Positions 43,141-52,270 of a DNA stretch of 64,000 bases are shown piece by piece (within the stretch, counting starts at the first letter, position 1; every line of letters begins with the position of its first letter). A program made the translations under genes and the position numbers. Source of the DNA: Verrucomicrobia bacterium Tous-C9LFEB. Lineage in GTDB: Bacteria > Verrucomicrobiota > Verrucomicrobiia > Methylacidiphilales > UBA1321. The stretch lies in assembly GCA_002304345.1 (NCBI GenBank), contig NEUU01000002.1, positions 186,001-250,000 of the forward strand, written 5' to 3'. The notes below the pieces were generated by a model. It ran no database searches. It worked only from the letters and a program-made list of their open reading frames with translations, and was not told the origin of the DNA.

Positions 43141-43169
43141 CTCGGGTTGGTCTTAATGGACAACCCGAG
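43141..43169. terminator. Stem-loop downstream of the small RHH-like gene
   Basis: CTCGGGTTG (43141-43149) pairs with CAACCCGAG (43161-43169) around an 11-base loop, and the flanking GGTG and GCACC can extend the stem with a small bulge. There is no T-run, so it is at best a weak or Rho-assisted terminator. Confidence 0.4.
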
Positions 43170-43340
43170 CGGGGCACCTCGATTCCACCGGTCCCCGTGC
43201 CGGATACGAACACCCCCTATCGTAGATCTGGACTAAGTCGCCGCGAGAGCGCATAAAAGTCAAACCGTCCGGGCGCCGTCTCTCACACCGTCTCGATTGC
43301 AAGCCGTTCCGGTGTAGAAGATCCAGTCGATCCGACGGGA

Positions 43341-45809
43341 ATGATTCCATCCATGAACGGCTTCGATTTGGCGACCATTGCCCTGATCGGCGTGGAGTAT
43401 CTACTCGGATTCAGCGTCCTGACGGCTAACCCGCGCCGCGGGGTGAATCAATGTTTTTGCCTGCTCTCCCTGTGCACCGGTTCGTGGATGTTGTGCCTGC
43501 AAATCGGATTCCATGATACGCATCCCGAGGAAGCGGCCTTTCTCATCCGCCTGTGCACGGTCTTCGGCACGCTGTTTCCGGTGGGTTATAATCAATTGCG
43601 ACTGGCTATCGTCCATCCCGAGCTGCCGCTGGGTCCGATTGTCTGGCGCAACCGGTTCTGGCTACTCGCGGCGGGAGTGGCCTCGGCGCTGGCGTTCACG
43701 CCGTGGTATCTGAAGGACGTGATCCTGCCGCAAGATCAGGCAGTGTTCTCGATTCCGGAGCCGATCTATGGGCCGGGATTTCCCCTCTGGTCGGCGTACT
43801 TCATCATCGCCACGATTCTGGTGACGGGGCTCTATTTCCGCAATATCCCGCAGGTGCGCGGCCGGTCGCGCACGGATCTGCAATTCGTGCTGGGAGGCTT
43901 GCTCTGCACGTTCATCATCGGCGCGCTCTTTACGATTGTACTGCCGATGATTCGCGGTGATTCCAAGTCGACGCGGCTGGTGCCGTTCTGCTCGGTGGGA
44001 TTGCAGGCGCTGGTCGCCTATGGAATTGCCACGCGGCAGATGCTCGACGTGGGAGCGTTTCTGCGTCGCGGCATCGCCTATGCGCTGCTGTGCGTTTTTC
44101 TCGCGTCGCTTTACATCGCCGTCTGGACCGGAGCGGACATGGCCCTGCATCAGGTGAACTGGCATCATCCCTTGCTGCCGAATGTGGCCGCCACGCTCGC
44201 GATCGCGCTGGCGATGAGTCCCTCCCGCAACGTGCTGCAGCGCTTCGTGGCCCAACTGGTGGGCAACTGGCATGGCATCGATCCCACGCATATTTTTCCG
44301 GAGACCGATGCGGCGTTGCGCTCGGTGACGACAACTCCCGTCGTGCTGCGCAAATTCGGACGCCTCTGCCAACGCATCACCGGCACGGACCGCGTATCGA
44401 TTTATCTGCGTCATGAAACGGAGTATCAGTCACACTGGCGTTCCCAACCGGAAACGCCCGCTCCCCTGCCCCTGACGAGCGCCCTGGCCGAGTACCTCAC
44501 GCGCCAATGTCACCCGTGCTACGTGGATAGCATTCCCTATTACCAGCCACCGCAGGAAATCGCCTCAGTCCATGAGGAAATGAAATCGCGCGGCGGCAAT
44601 CTGGCCATCGGGATTTATGACCAGGAGAAACTCATGGGGCTGGTGTTGTTGGGAGAAAAACTCTCGGGCCGCATCTACGATGAGGATCAACAGGCGACGC
44701 TGCAAGTGATGGTGAACCGTCTGGCGATCGCGCTGGAGAATGCCTCGCTCTACACGCGCATTCAGGAGAGCAAGCTGAACATCGAGACGTTGGTCGACCA
44801 ATTGCTCAGCGGTGTAATCGTGGTGGATGAGCAGCAGCACATCACCGTCTGCAACCGTGAGGCCATGCGCATTCTGCAGTTCGAACGCACTCCGCTGGGC
44901 CGCGACATTCACTGCCTGCCGCCGAGCTTGCGCCAGGCCATTCTCATCACCCAGAAAACCGGTCAACCCCAGCGCGACCAATCCATCACTCTCGAGGGTT
45001 TCCATACGCGCCCGGTGCCAATCCGCTTTGGCTGCCGCACGTTTGGCCGCGAGGGCGTGCTCTCTCGCGGCACGTTCCTCATCATCGACGATCTGACCCA
45101 GCGCAACAAGATCGAGGCGCAGTTGCGCCGCTCGGATCGCCTGACCAGTCTCGGCACCCTCTCCGCCAGCGTGGCGCACGAGATCAAGAATCCGCTGGTG
45201 GCCATCAAGACCTTCGTCCAGCTCCTGCCGGAGCGGCAACACGACATCGCCTTCCTGAATCACTTCACGGAACTGATCGGCGGCGAGGTAAACCGCATCG
45301 ACAACATCGTGAACCAACTGCTCTCCTTTGCGCGCGTCAGCACGCCGCGCTTCCAGAAGGTGAAGATCCACGACGTGCTGGATAATACCTTACGACTGAT
45401 GCGTCATGACCTGAATCGAAACCGGATCCAGTGCTCCCGCGAATTTGAAGCGCCCCAGGATCTCGTCTGGGCGGATCAACAAAAAATCGAGCAGGTCATC
45501 CTCAACCTCGTGCTCAACGCGCAGGATGCGATGCCGCAGGGCGGAACGCTCATGTTGAAAACCCTCGCGACGCCGCACGAGCTGATCTTTGAGGTGCACG
45601 ACAATGGCTCGGGCCTTTCGCCCGAAACCTTGCAAAAAGCCTTTGATCCCTTTTTCACAACGAAAGAAACCGGAACAGGGCTTGGATTATCGATTGTTTA
45701 TGGCATTATTACGGAACATGGTGGCAGTATTGAACTGAAGCCTCGTCCCGACCGGGGCACCTGTGTACAAATCAAACTCCCCCTTTATCACGAATCTATT
45801 CCGGCATGA
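43341..45809 (+). CDS. Membrane histidine kinase, PrsK-like (multi-TM, GAF, PAS, HisKA, HATPase)
   Basis: 822 residues. About eight hydrophobic segments occupy residues 9-285, reminiscent of the N-terminus of PrsK-type and 7TM-type kinases. A GAF domain (about 300-480, containing MGLVLLGEKLSGRIY), a PAS-like domain (about 485-590, LLSGVIVVDEQQHITVCN), HisKA with phospho-accepting His613 in VAHEIKNPLVAIK, and HATPase (about 700-818, NLVLNAQDAMPQGG, DNGSGLS, GTGLGLSIVYGI) follow. It phosphorylates the adjacent regulator, whose gene overlaps by 4 bases. The signal sensed is unknown. PrsK/PrsR pairs control exopolysaccharide/PEP-CTERM systems, but the relationship is inferred from layout only. 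Confidence 0.88.
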   Translation: MIPSMNGFDLATIALIGVEYLLGFSVLTANPRRGVNQCFCLLSLCTGSWMLCLQIGFHDTHPEEAAFLIRLCTVFGTLFPVGYNQLRLAIVHPELPLGPIVWRNRFWLLAAGVASALAFTPWYLKDVILPQDQAVFSIPEPIYGPGFPLWSAYFIIATILVTGLYFRNIPQVRGRSRTDLQFVLGGLLCTFIIGALFTIVLPMIRGDSKSTRLVPFCSVGLQALVAYGIATRQMLDVGAFLRRGIAYALLCVFLASLYIAVWTGADMALHQVNWHHPLLPNVAATLAIALAMSPSRNVLQRFVAQLVGNWHGIDPTHIFPETDAALRSVTTTPVVLRKFGRLCQRITGTDRVSIYLRHETEYQSHWRSQPETPAPLPLTSALAEYLTRQCHPCYVDSIPYYQPPQEIASVHEEMKSRGGNLAIGIYDQEKLMGLVLLGEKLSGRIYDEDQQATLQVMVNRLAIALENASLYTRIQESKLNIETLVDQLLSGVIVVDEQQHITVCNREAMRILQFERTPLGRDIHCLPPSLRQAILITQKTGQPQRDQSITLEGFHTRPVPIRFGCRTFGREGVLSRGTFLIIDDLTQRNKIEAQLRRSDRLTSLGTLSASVAHEIKNPLVAIKTFVQLLPERQHDIAFLNHFTELIGGEVNRIDNIVNQLLSFARVSTPRFQKVKIHDVLDNTLRLMRHDLNRNRIQCSREFEAPQDLVWADQQKIEQVILNLVLNAQDAMPQGGTLMLKTLATPHELIFEVHDNGSGLSPETLQKAFDPFFTTKETGTGLGLSIVYGIITEHGGSIELKPRPDRGTCVQIKLPLYHESIPA

Positions 45810-47155
45810 AACGGCTGCTTGTTATTGACGATGAACTTGGCGCCCGCGAATCCATTCGGGCCATTTTTTCCGGTCTTTATGAAGTCCTCGTCGCCGAGAG
45901 CGCGCCGCGGGCTCTCGAGCTGATTTCGCGCACCCACATCGATCTGATCCTGCTCGACGTCATCATGCCGGGCATGGACGGCATGGTCTTTCTGCGCACG
46001 GCACGCGATATCTTCCCGGATATCCCGGTGATCATGATCAGCGCGTCGTTCAACAACCAATCCATCGAAGAGGCGCGCCAGTTGCATGCCGTGGGGTTCA
46101 TTTGCAAGCCGTTCGATATCCACGAAATTCGCAATCTGACCGCGCAGACCTTGCAGGCCGCCGATTCCACGCGGCAGCAACGGCTCCTGCAGCAGGAAAT
46201 TTCCCGCAAGTTCCCCGTCAATGTGATCGGCGAATCGGCCTCGATCCGTCAAGTGATGGATGCGGCGAAGGCCGCCTCGCACACCGACGCGAGCGTGTTG
46301 ATCATCGCCGAGGCCGGGGTGGGCCGCGAACATCTCGCGCGGCAAATTCACTCGTGGAGCCGGCGCCACGCGGAGCCCTTTGTGAAACTGGACCGGGGCG
46401 GGCGCGATACCGATGCGCTCAACGCGGAACTCTTCGGCAGTGTCACCGACATCACCGGATCGAAAATCAACGCGGGCATGATTGACCTGATCGGTCAGGG
46501 GTCGATCTATCTCAACGACGTGCAGAATTTCCCCGCCGATACGCAGAAACGGATCGCCACCGCCATCCGTCAACGGGAGTTCACCCGGCCCGGCTCTCCC
46601 CTCACCGGAGTACCGCAGGCGATTCCGCATGTGGCCCGCTTTTTTCTGGCCTGCGCACCCGATCACGAAGGGCTGCTGCCGGAATTGGCCGCCTGTTGCT
46701 CCGATCATCTGATCCCGATCCCCCCGCTGCGCGAGCGGATTGAAGACATCCCCATTTTGACGATGCACTACATCGGTCAATTGCGCACCAGCCTGAATGC
46801 GCGGATCAGCAGTGTGGAGCCCGAGGCGATGCAAAAGCTGCAGGCGTACCCATGGCCCGGCAATGTCCGCGAATTGCGCAACGTGATCGAGCGCATTCTT
46901 TTCCTGCACGGAGACGACGATGTACTGCGCACCGCTTTCCTGCCGAAGGAAATCAGCGGCGACTTGCTCCCGACGATCGATCCGATGGCAATCTCGTTCC
47001 ATCAGGCAACCGACCAGCTGCACCGGCAGATGATTTTGAGCGCGTTGCAGCAAAGCAATGGCGTGATCAAGAACGCCGCGCGATTGCTGAATGTCACGCC
47101 GCGCATTTTGCAGCACCGCATCGACAAGTTGAAAATCGACGTGCGGCAGTTTTAG
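45806..47155 (+). CDS. NtrC-type response regulator with degenerate AAA+ domain
   Basis: 449 residues. The receiver (about 1-120) is intact: Asp8/Asp9, phospho-acceptor Asp51 (LLDVIMPGMDG), and Lys in FICKPFD. The central AAA+ domain is recognisable (about 145-375, ending YPWPGNVRELRNVIER) but degenerate. Walker A reads AEAGVGRE (168-175) with Arg instead of Lys, the GAFTGA sigma-54 contact is absent (the region reads TDITGSKINAGM), and the Walker B acids are changed. The C-terminal Fis-type helix-turn-helix (NGVIKNAARLLNVTPRILQH) is intact. It probably binds DNA without activating sigma-54 polymerase, perhaps as a repressor or sigma-70 regulator. It is translationally coupled to the kinase. 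Confidence 0.88.
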   Translation: MKRLLVIDDELGARESIRAIFSGLYEVLVAESAPRALELISRTHIDLILLDVIMPGMDGMVFLRTARDIFPDIPVIMISASFNNQSIEEARQLHAVGFICKPFDIHEIRNLTAQTLQAADSTRQQRLLQQEISRKFPVNVIGESASIRQVMDAAKAASHTDASVLIIAEAGVGREHLARQIHSWSRRHAEPFVKLDRGGRDTDALNAELFGSVTDITGSKINAGMIDLIGQGSIYLNDVQNFPADTQKRIATAIRQREFTRPGSPLTGVPQAIPHVARFFLACAPDHEGLLPELAACCSDHLIPIPPLRERIEDIPILTMHYIGQLRTSLNARISSVEPEAMQKLQAYPWPGNVRELRNVIERILFLHGDDDVLRTAFLPKEISGDLLPTIDPMAISFHQATDQLHRQMILSALQQSNGVIKNAARLLNVTPRILQHRIDKLKIDVRQF

Positions 47156-47186
47156 AATTACAGCGACCTTCGCTAGCAAAGGTTTT

Positions 47187-47238
47187 CTGTAGGGCGTCTC
47201 GGTGAGACGCCATGGCGCTTCACCGAAGCGCCCTACAG
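47187..47238. repeat. 52-base double-hairpin repeat (family A)
   Basis: CTGTAGG/CCTACAG ends enclose two adjacent hairpins: GGCGTCTC-GGT-GAGACGCC and GGCGCTTC-ACC-GAAGCGCC. The two triloops are complementary. It lies between the convergent NtrC-type and comEC genes, where it may also end transcription in both directions. Confidence 0.9.
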
Positions 47239-47260
47239 CAAGACGCCGGTGACCACAGTG

Positions 47261-49660
47261 TTACTTAATACGCTCCAGGAATTTTGATTCCACAAACGGC
47301 ACCACTTCGATCCCGCTTGATTTCATCCGCACGGTGACCGCCCCGCATTCCTCCTGCCGCCAGACGCGGGGACGTTGCTCCGTGGGCAGGAGTTCCATCG
47401 AGTCCATGCGTTCGGGTGCGTACGCCGTCAGCGCGGACAGAATCACCTGCTGCGGCCGCACCGCCTCGAGCCACGCGAGATCCAGATTCGGCTGCGATCC
47501 GTGGCGTCCCTGAATCAACACCTCCGCCATCGGCGCTCCCGACTGCGCGAGAATTTCCGCTTCCGTCTGGCGACCGATGCGTCCCGCGTAAAGCAGCGTG
47601 CGTTCCGTTCCTTGGGACGGACGATAGCGGAACAGCAAAACAAGTCCGCGATCTTCCATGCGCGAGGCGCGATTGTCCTCGGCGGGCGAGAGAACGCTGA
47701 CGGTGAATCCCGGCGCGAGGGTTTCCTCCTGACCGCGCGACCAGATGCGGGGAGTCGCGCCCTGTTGTTGAATCAGGCCCAACCACGGTTGCAGCGTGCG
47801 GGTGATTTTCTGTTGCGGCGGCGTCACCCAATCCGACGTGATCGCTTCGCTGGCCAACAGGAGCGCTCCGCCTGCGTGCAAGGCACCGAGTTCGCTCAGG
47901 ACGACTTCCTCGAATCGATTCACGCCGTAGAATTTCCGCAGGGGATTGGTCACATACCGAAACTGACTTTCCGTGCCGGTATTTACCAACCACGCTTTGT
48001 CGCCGTAACGAATCAAGAGCGCACTCGTGCCGCCCGATGCGGTGCAGACAAATTCCGGTTCTGCGGGACGCCACGCCACCGAAAGATCCGGCACGTAAAA
48101 ACACCCGCCCGGAATTTGCGCAAAGGCGGTCACCATCCAGACCAGTCCTTTCGCGAGCAGCCAGTTCGCATTATTGATCACCGTCGTCAACGCCGCGCTC
48201 AGCGGTGCCACGGCGAGAGCAAGGGCTCCAACGACGACAATCAGACCCGCGAGGGGTACAACGACGAGATTCGCCGCCAGGCCGACGAGAGTCACCTGAT
48301 GAAAATACCACGCCATGAGCGGAAGCGATCCAATCCACGCCGCCAACGACGACGCCACGAGCAACACCAGCGCGCGACCCCACTGGCGCACCCGCTGCAC
48401 CCACGGCCCGCGCCGCACGGGTGGCAAGGCATTCACCTCGTCGTCGGATTCCTCTTCCTCCAGCAAACCGCACCCATGCGCGAGACGATTATAGAACGGC
48501 GGCGTGAGCACGATCAACGCACCGACCACGGCGAACGAAAGTTGAAAGCTTAAATTCAACACCAGCTTCGCGTCGTACGCGAGCACCAGCAAGAGCGCGA
48601 GCGACCAGAGATTCAGCACGGAGACGGGGCGTTCCAGTGACCACGCGATCAGAACGAGCACGGCCATCAACAGCGCGCGCACGGCACTCGGTTGACCTCC
48701 CGTGATGAGACAATAAAAGACCAGCAACGGCACGAGCACCCAACCCCAGCGCCAACGGACGAGTCCCAGCATCTGGAGCGCAACCAAACCCACGCCGCAA
48801 ATGACCGCGACGTTTTGCCCGCTGACGGCAAAAATATGATACGTGCCCGTGTTGCGAAAAGCGGTCTCGATTTCCGGTGGGACCTGATCCACATAGCCGA
48901 TCAACATGCCCGCCAGCAAACTGCTGATGGCGGGGTCTTCCTCCAAGCCCAAGCGCAATTGCGCGAGCGACCAATCGCGGGCGCGCCACGCCAGCCGGGT
49001 GATCACATCGCCACCGTCGCGGGAGAGCAGCGTCACGGCGTTGGCCGGAGCCGAAGTCTGATAGTAGATGTCTCGCTGCCAGAGATAAGTCGCCACATCG
49101 AACTGGCCGGGATTCGCAGGCGGCTCCGGCGTTTCCAATCCGCCAATGACCTGCAGCGTGTCGCCATAGCGATAGAGTTCGGGGGCGGTCAGATCCACGC
49201 GCACTTGCAGGAGACCGCTGGCCGGTTGCCACGGGGCATCTTCCCCGGAGCCCGCGCGACGCCAACCGGTCACGCGCAACACGAGCGTCGTGCGGCCGCT
49301 GTTTTCCTGATCCTTGCGCGGGCGAAAGCGCGGATCGCCGGTGACCTCGCCGCGCCATTGGGTGCGGGGATTGGCTTTCTCGTCGGGCAGCGCGCGGAGA
49401 TCGTCCGCCGCTGAAATATCCTCGCGCCAGGAACCGTGATAACCGCCCACCGTGACGGTGAGGAGGAGCAGGAGTCCATAGGCCACGCGCAACCAGACGG
49501 TGGTGCGAGCCAGCGAGATCGCCACCAGCCATAACACCGCGACGAGTCCACATGCCATCAACCACGCAAAGGAATCGAACCCTCGGGTCAGACCCAGATA
49601 CGATCCCAACCCGAAGGCGAGCGCGACCAGCAAGAGCGGAGCCGGTCGCAATCTATGCAT
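47261..49660 (-). CDS. comEC: ComEC/Rec2-type DNA uptake channel protein
   Basis: 799 residues. N-terminal hydrophobic segments and an OB-like DUF4131 region (about 1-200, with GLETPEPPANPGQFDVATYL) precede the Competence domain with many transmembrane helices (about 225-525). The family signature GTYHIFAVSGQNVAVICGVGL and the ITGGQPSAVRALLMA segment are present. A C-terminal metallo-beta-lactamase-like domain (about 540-790) follows, but its HxHxDH motif is missing: the equivalent place reads LSELGALHAGGAL, so it is probably not a nuclease. It transports single-stranded DNA across the inner membrane during transformation. ComEA and the pilus genes are not in the window. Confidence 0.9.
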   Translation of the reverse strand: MHRLRPAPLLLVALAFGLGSYLGLTRGFDSFAWLMACGLVAVLWLVAISLARTTVWLRVAYGLLLLLTVTVGGYHGSWREDISAADDLRALPDEKANPRTQWRGEVTGDPRFRPRKDQENSGRTTLVLRVTGWRRAGSGEDAPWQPASGLLQVRVDLTAPELYRYGDTLQVIGGLETPEPPANPGQFDVATYLWQRDIYYQTSAPANAVTLLSRDGGDVITRLAWRARDWSLAQLRLGLEEDPAISSLLAGMLIGYVDQVPPEIETAFRNTGTYHIFAVSGQNVAVICGVGLVALQMLGLVRWRWGWVLVPLLVFYCLITGGQPSAVRALLMAVLVLIAWSLERPVSVLNLWSLALLLVLAYDAKLVLNLSFQLSFAVVGALIVLTPPFYNRLAHGCGLLEEEESDDEVNALPPVRRGPWVQRVRQWGRALVLLVASSLAAWIGSLPLMAWYFHQVTLVGLAANLVVVPLAGLIVVVGALALAVAPLSAALTTVINNANWLLAKGLVWMVTAFAQIPGGCFYVPDLSVAWRPAEPEFVCTASGGTSALLIRYGDKAWLVNTGTESQFRYVTNPLRKFYGVNRFEEVVLSELGALHAGGALLLASEAITSDWVTPPQQKITRTLQPWLGLIQQQGATPRIWSRGQEETLAPGFTVSVLSPAEDNRASRMEDRGLVLLFRYRPSQGTERTLLYAGRIGRQTEAEILAQSGAPMAEVLIQGRHGSQPNLDLAWLEAVRPQQVILSALTAYAPERMDSMELLPTEQRPRVWRQEECGAVTVRMKSSGIEVVPFVESKFLERIK

Positions 49661-49675
49661 GAATCACTCGCCGGC

Positions 49676-50320
49676 TTATTTCGACAGCGTGCCCTTGAAC
49701 ACCGTCACCTCGCGAGGGAGTCGACCGGCGAATTTCGGCAAATCGAGGCTGTAACCAATCGGCATGACGAGCGCGATGGCGATATCGGGATTGTCCTTCG
49801 CGCCGATGATTTCCTTCACGCCGCTCTCATCCCAGCCGTTCATGAAGCAGGAGCTGAGGCCGAGACTCTCCGCCGCGAGCGCGGTATGCGTGGCGGCGAT
49901 GAGGGCGTCCTTCACCGCGTACTCGCGCTCTTTCGCGCCGAGGGCGTTCTGGAAACCGGGAACCGCGCCACGCGCCATGGTGACGAATTTTTCCGGCCAG
50001 GCACCGAGTTCGCTGGCGATCTTGATGACGCTTTCAAACGTCTGCTCCCAACCGCGCAAGCTGACGGCGAACACGAGCACGACGGGAGCGGTGGTGATTT
50101 GCGGCTGATTCCACGCGACTTTAGCCAACGCTTCTTTTTGGGCCGCATCATCAATGACGATCAAACGCCACGGCTGCATATTGAAACTACTGGGAGCGTG
50201 CAGTGTCAGCTCGATCACGCGCTCGAGTACCTCCGCCGGAATCGCGTCGGGTTTGAAGCGCTTGCAGGAGCGGCGTTGAAGGATGGATTGGGCGACGGTG
50301 AGTTCGGGGGTGGTGCTCAT
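49676..50320 (-). CDS. Nitroreductase family FMN-dependent oxidoreductase
   Basis: 214 residues. ILQRRSCKRFKPDAIPAEVLE at the N-terminus and APSSFNMQPWRLIVIDD are the FMN-binding signatures of the nitroreductase superfamily. The C-terminal half (ALAAESLGLSSCFMNGWDESGVKE) contributes the dimer/flavin site, and IALVMPIGYSLD is the usual last strand. It is predicted to reduce nitro compounds, quinones or flavins with NAD(P)H in the cytoplasm; the physiological substrate is unknown. The gene ends 15 bases before the comEC start, so the two may share a transcript. Confidence 0.92.
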   Translation of the reverse strand: MSTTPELTVAQSILQRRSCKRFKPDAIPAEVLERVIELTLHAPSSFNMQPWRLIVIDDAAQKEALAKVAWNQPQITTAPVVLVFAVSLRGWEQTFESVIKIASELGAWPEKFVTMARGAVPGFQNALGAKEREYAVKDALIAATHTALAAESLGLSSCFMNGWDESGVKEIIGAKDNPDIAIALVMPIGYSLDLPKFAGRLPREVTVFKGTLSK

Positions 50321-50344
50321 GAGTAATGCTCCTTGGTAGTGTCT

Positions 50345-50638
50345 CTAGGTTTGTAAGGGAGAGTTTTTTTCCAGATCGAGAAGTTCAACCAGCGCTTTGA
50401 AACGACGGTCGCGAGATTTAGCCAATATAATCAGGGAAAGAAAGAGGGGGATGAATGCGAGCGGAGCCGCAAATGAGTAAAGCCATCCCAGAGTCGTGCA
50501 CGGAATAATCACAATCAAAATATCGCAGACTGTTTGGTAAGCGTCGCCCTTGATGATGGATAATAGTCTCTCGCGATGCTTCATCCGTTCGAGCGCGAGG
50601 GTTCCGTTGATTTCCTCCACCGTCACTTTTTCTGCCAT
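50345..50638 (-). CDS. Small membrane protein of unknown function
   Basis: 97 residues from the ATG at 50638, preceded by a good AAGGGGAGA; the longer frame to 50746 runs through a repeat and is rejected. Two adjacent transmembrane helices at about 40-80 (VCDILIVIIPCTTLGWLY, FAAPLAFIPLFLSLIILA) are flanked by charged ends. It lies just upstream of the nitroreductase on the same strand. No family recognised. Confidence 0.65.
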   Translation of the reverse strand: MAEKVTVEEINGTLALERMKHRERLLSIIKGDAYQTVCDILIVIIPCTTLGWLYSFAAPLAFIPLFLSLIILAKSRDRRFKALVELLDLEKNSPLQT

Positions 50639-50709
50639 GATTCTCCCCTTTTGGTTTGGTTCAAAATCACACGACACACACCGATCCAGACTCCTGTCCG
50701 TGTCATCCC

Positions 50710-50761
50710 CTGTAGGGCGGCTCGGTGAGCCGCCACGGCGGGACACCGTCCCGCCCTACAG
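50710..50761. repeat. 52-base double-hairpin repeat (family A)
   Basis: Hairpins GGCGGCTC-GGT-GAGCCGCC and GGCGGGAC-ACC-GTCCCGCC lie between CTGTAGG/CCTACAG ends. The stems differ from the 47187 copy with compensatory changes, while the loops GGT/ACC are kept. It is located upstream of the small membrane protein gene. Confidence 0.9.
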
Positions 50762-50819
50762 ACCGAAGTCCGCCGCAAAGCCGTGACATCCTCCGTGATG
50801 TTCCGATACGGCTTTTAGC

Positions 50820-51620
50820 TCAGACGTTATTCAGTCGTTCGAGATGGCCTTCATCGAGGTCGATCAGATCAAAGTAGGTTTCAGGACGGCGGCGCGTGGG
50901 CGAGAACTTGGACACGGTCTCGTCGAACTTCGCCTGCTTCTCGGCGTTGTCGGGACGGCGGCGGCTGATGCGGTTGTTGAAATCGGTGATGGCGTGGTCC
51001 CCGGGGAAGGCGGGGCCGAGCTTGCCCTTGAGCCAGTCGAGCACAGCCTGATCGTCGGGCGCGTTCTGCACGGCCTTCTCGAACGCGGAGGGTTCCACGC
51101 AAAGAAATTCGAGCAGGAATTTGTCGAAGCCGACGTTGAGGTAATTGTAACCGGGAAGCTTGCCCTGCGGGAACAGGCGCACCTTGTCAATGAGGCGCGG
51201 CAAGTGGCAGATGCCGCCGAGTTTGTCGTGCGGGCTGCGGGGAACGACTTCGGGCCGGGTGGTGGTGGGGTAACGACCGGAGACCCATGCCTTGTAGCCG
51301 CCGGTGATGGAGATCACGTTGCGGTAGCCCATCTTCTGGAGATTGTCGGCCACGAGGGCGGAGCGATACCCGCCGCCGCAATAGCAGAGGAGCGTGGCGT
51401 CGCGGTCGGGGATGCGCGTTTCGATGTCGCGCTCGATGATGCCCTTGCCGAGGTGAATGGCGCCATCGACATGACCGGCGTTCCATTCGCTCTCTTCACG
51501 GACGTCGATCAGGAAAGTGTTGGGTTGCCGCATGCGGAAGGCGGCGTCATCCACGCTCATTTCGCGAACGCGGGTCTGGGTGTCTTGAACAAGTTTGAGA
51601 AAACCGGGGCTATGCTGCAT
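50820..51620 (-). CDS. Rhodanese-DUF5069 fusion protein
   Basis: 266 residues. The N-terminal rhodanese domain (about 15-115) has the substrate loop C81-GGGYR-S in LLCYCGGGYRSA, with an intact active-site Cys81 and Arg86. It should bind persulfide sulfur. The C-terminal domain (about 125-235: GGICHLPRLIDKVRLFPQGKL, FDKFLLEFL) matches DUF5069, a domain of unknown function seen in planctomycetes and verrucomicrobia. The fusion suggests that DUF5069 acts on or near a sulfur carrier. Cytoplasmic, no signal. It stands alone on the minus strand. Confidence 0.82.
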   Translation of the reverse strand: MQHSPGFLKLVQDTQTRVREMSVDDAAFRMRQPNTFLIDVREESEWNAGHVDGAIHLGKGIIERDIETRIPDRDATLLCYCGGGYRSALVADNLQKMGYRNVISITGGYKAWVSGRYPTTTRPEVVPRSPHDKLGGICHLPRLIDKVRLFPQGKLPGYNYLNVGFDKFLLEFLCVEPSAFEKAVQNAPDDQAVLDWLKGKLGPAFPGDHAITDFNNRISRRRPDNAEKQAKFDETVSKFSPTRRRPETYFDLIDLDEGHLERLNNV

Positions 51621-51727
51621 CCCATCACAAGTAGCAGCGGTTTACCGTTCGGTCAATCAGCCAGCATGAGGCCAGCATCAGCGTGGCGAGGGAGTGAATC
51701 CCTCGCTCGCTTACCCGCAATACCGCG

Positions 51728-52078
51728 TTACTTTTTGATCGCGGCCGGAGGCGTGGCCGGTTCCGCCGGGGCACCGTCGATTTTCTTATCGAGACCACGA
51801 CCGGCCGGCAGCGGGCCTTCGCCCCGTTGCGGTCCGAATTGCGGCCCCTTTTCACCGAAGGCACCGCCGGGGTGATGGCCCATTTGCGGGCCGCATTGTC
51901 CGGGCGCACCGCCGCCCAGCATGGCCATGGCCGGAGGCGGCATCATCATGTGGGGGCGCGCGCCACAACGACCGGCGGCAAAACCGGCCAGAAAAACGAC
52001 GACGGCACCGGCCAGACTCACCGCCACGATGGCCACAATTCCCGGCCATTTGGGATAGGTAGTAGATAGATCACTCAT
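51728..52078 (-). CDS. Small Gly/Pro/Met-rich membrane-anchored protein
   Basis: 116 residues. One transmembrane helix near the N-terminus (about 13-34, IVAIVAVSLAGAVVVFLAG) is followed by a low-complexity tail rich in G, P, M and H (HMMMPPPAMAMLGGGAPGQC, MGHHPGG) with two Cys residues. Met/His/Cys-rich tails of this kind sometimes bind copper or other metals, but nothing here proves that. The tail is probably disordered. No family assigned. Confidence 0.55.
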   Translation of the reverse strand: MSDLSTTYPKWPGIVAIVAVSLAGAVVVFLAGFAAGRCGARPHMMMPPPAMAMLGGGAPGQCGPQMGHHPGGAFGEKGPQFGPQRGEGPLPAGRGLDKKIDGAPAEPATPPAAIKK

Positions 52079-52270
52079 ATACCAAGCCAGACTCGAAATC
52101 GCGGCGAAAGTTGCGATCTCTCTGAATTACTATTCTAACTGCGTTGCCCCGTAAGAGATGGGACGACTCGCCGGAAGACGCTCAATAATGTCATTGGAAT
52201 TGTTGTATCCCTTGTCGAAGAATCGGTGGGGGAAGCTTATCGTGCATTTTAAAGCACGCTGCACATTCCG
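52079..52270. other. Intergenic stretch left of a family A repeat
   Basis: Nothing recognised apart from the likely promoter of the small membrane protein read leftward. The ORF frames crossing it are shadows. The family A repeat at 52271 and the sigma factor stop at 52412 follow. Confidence 0.4.
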
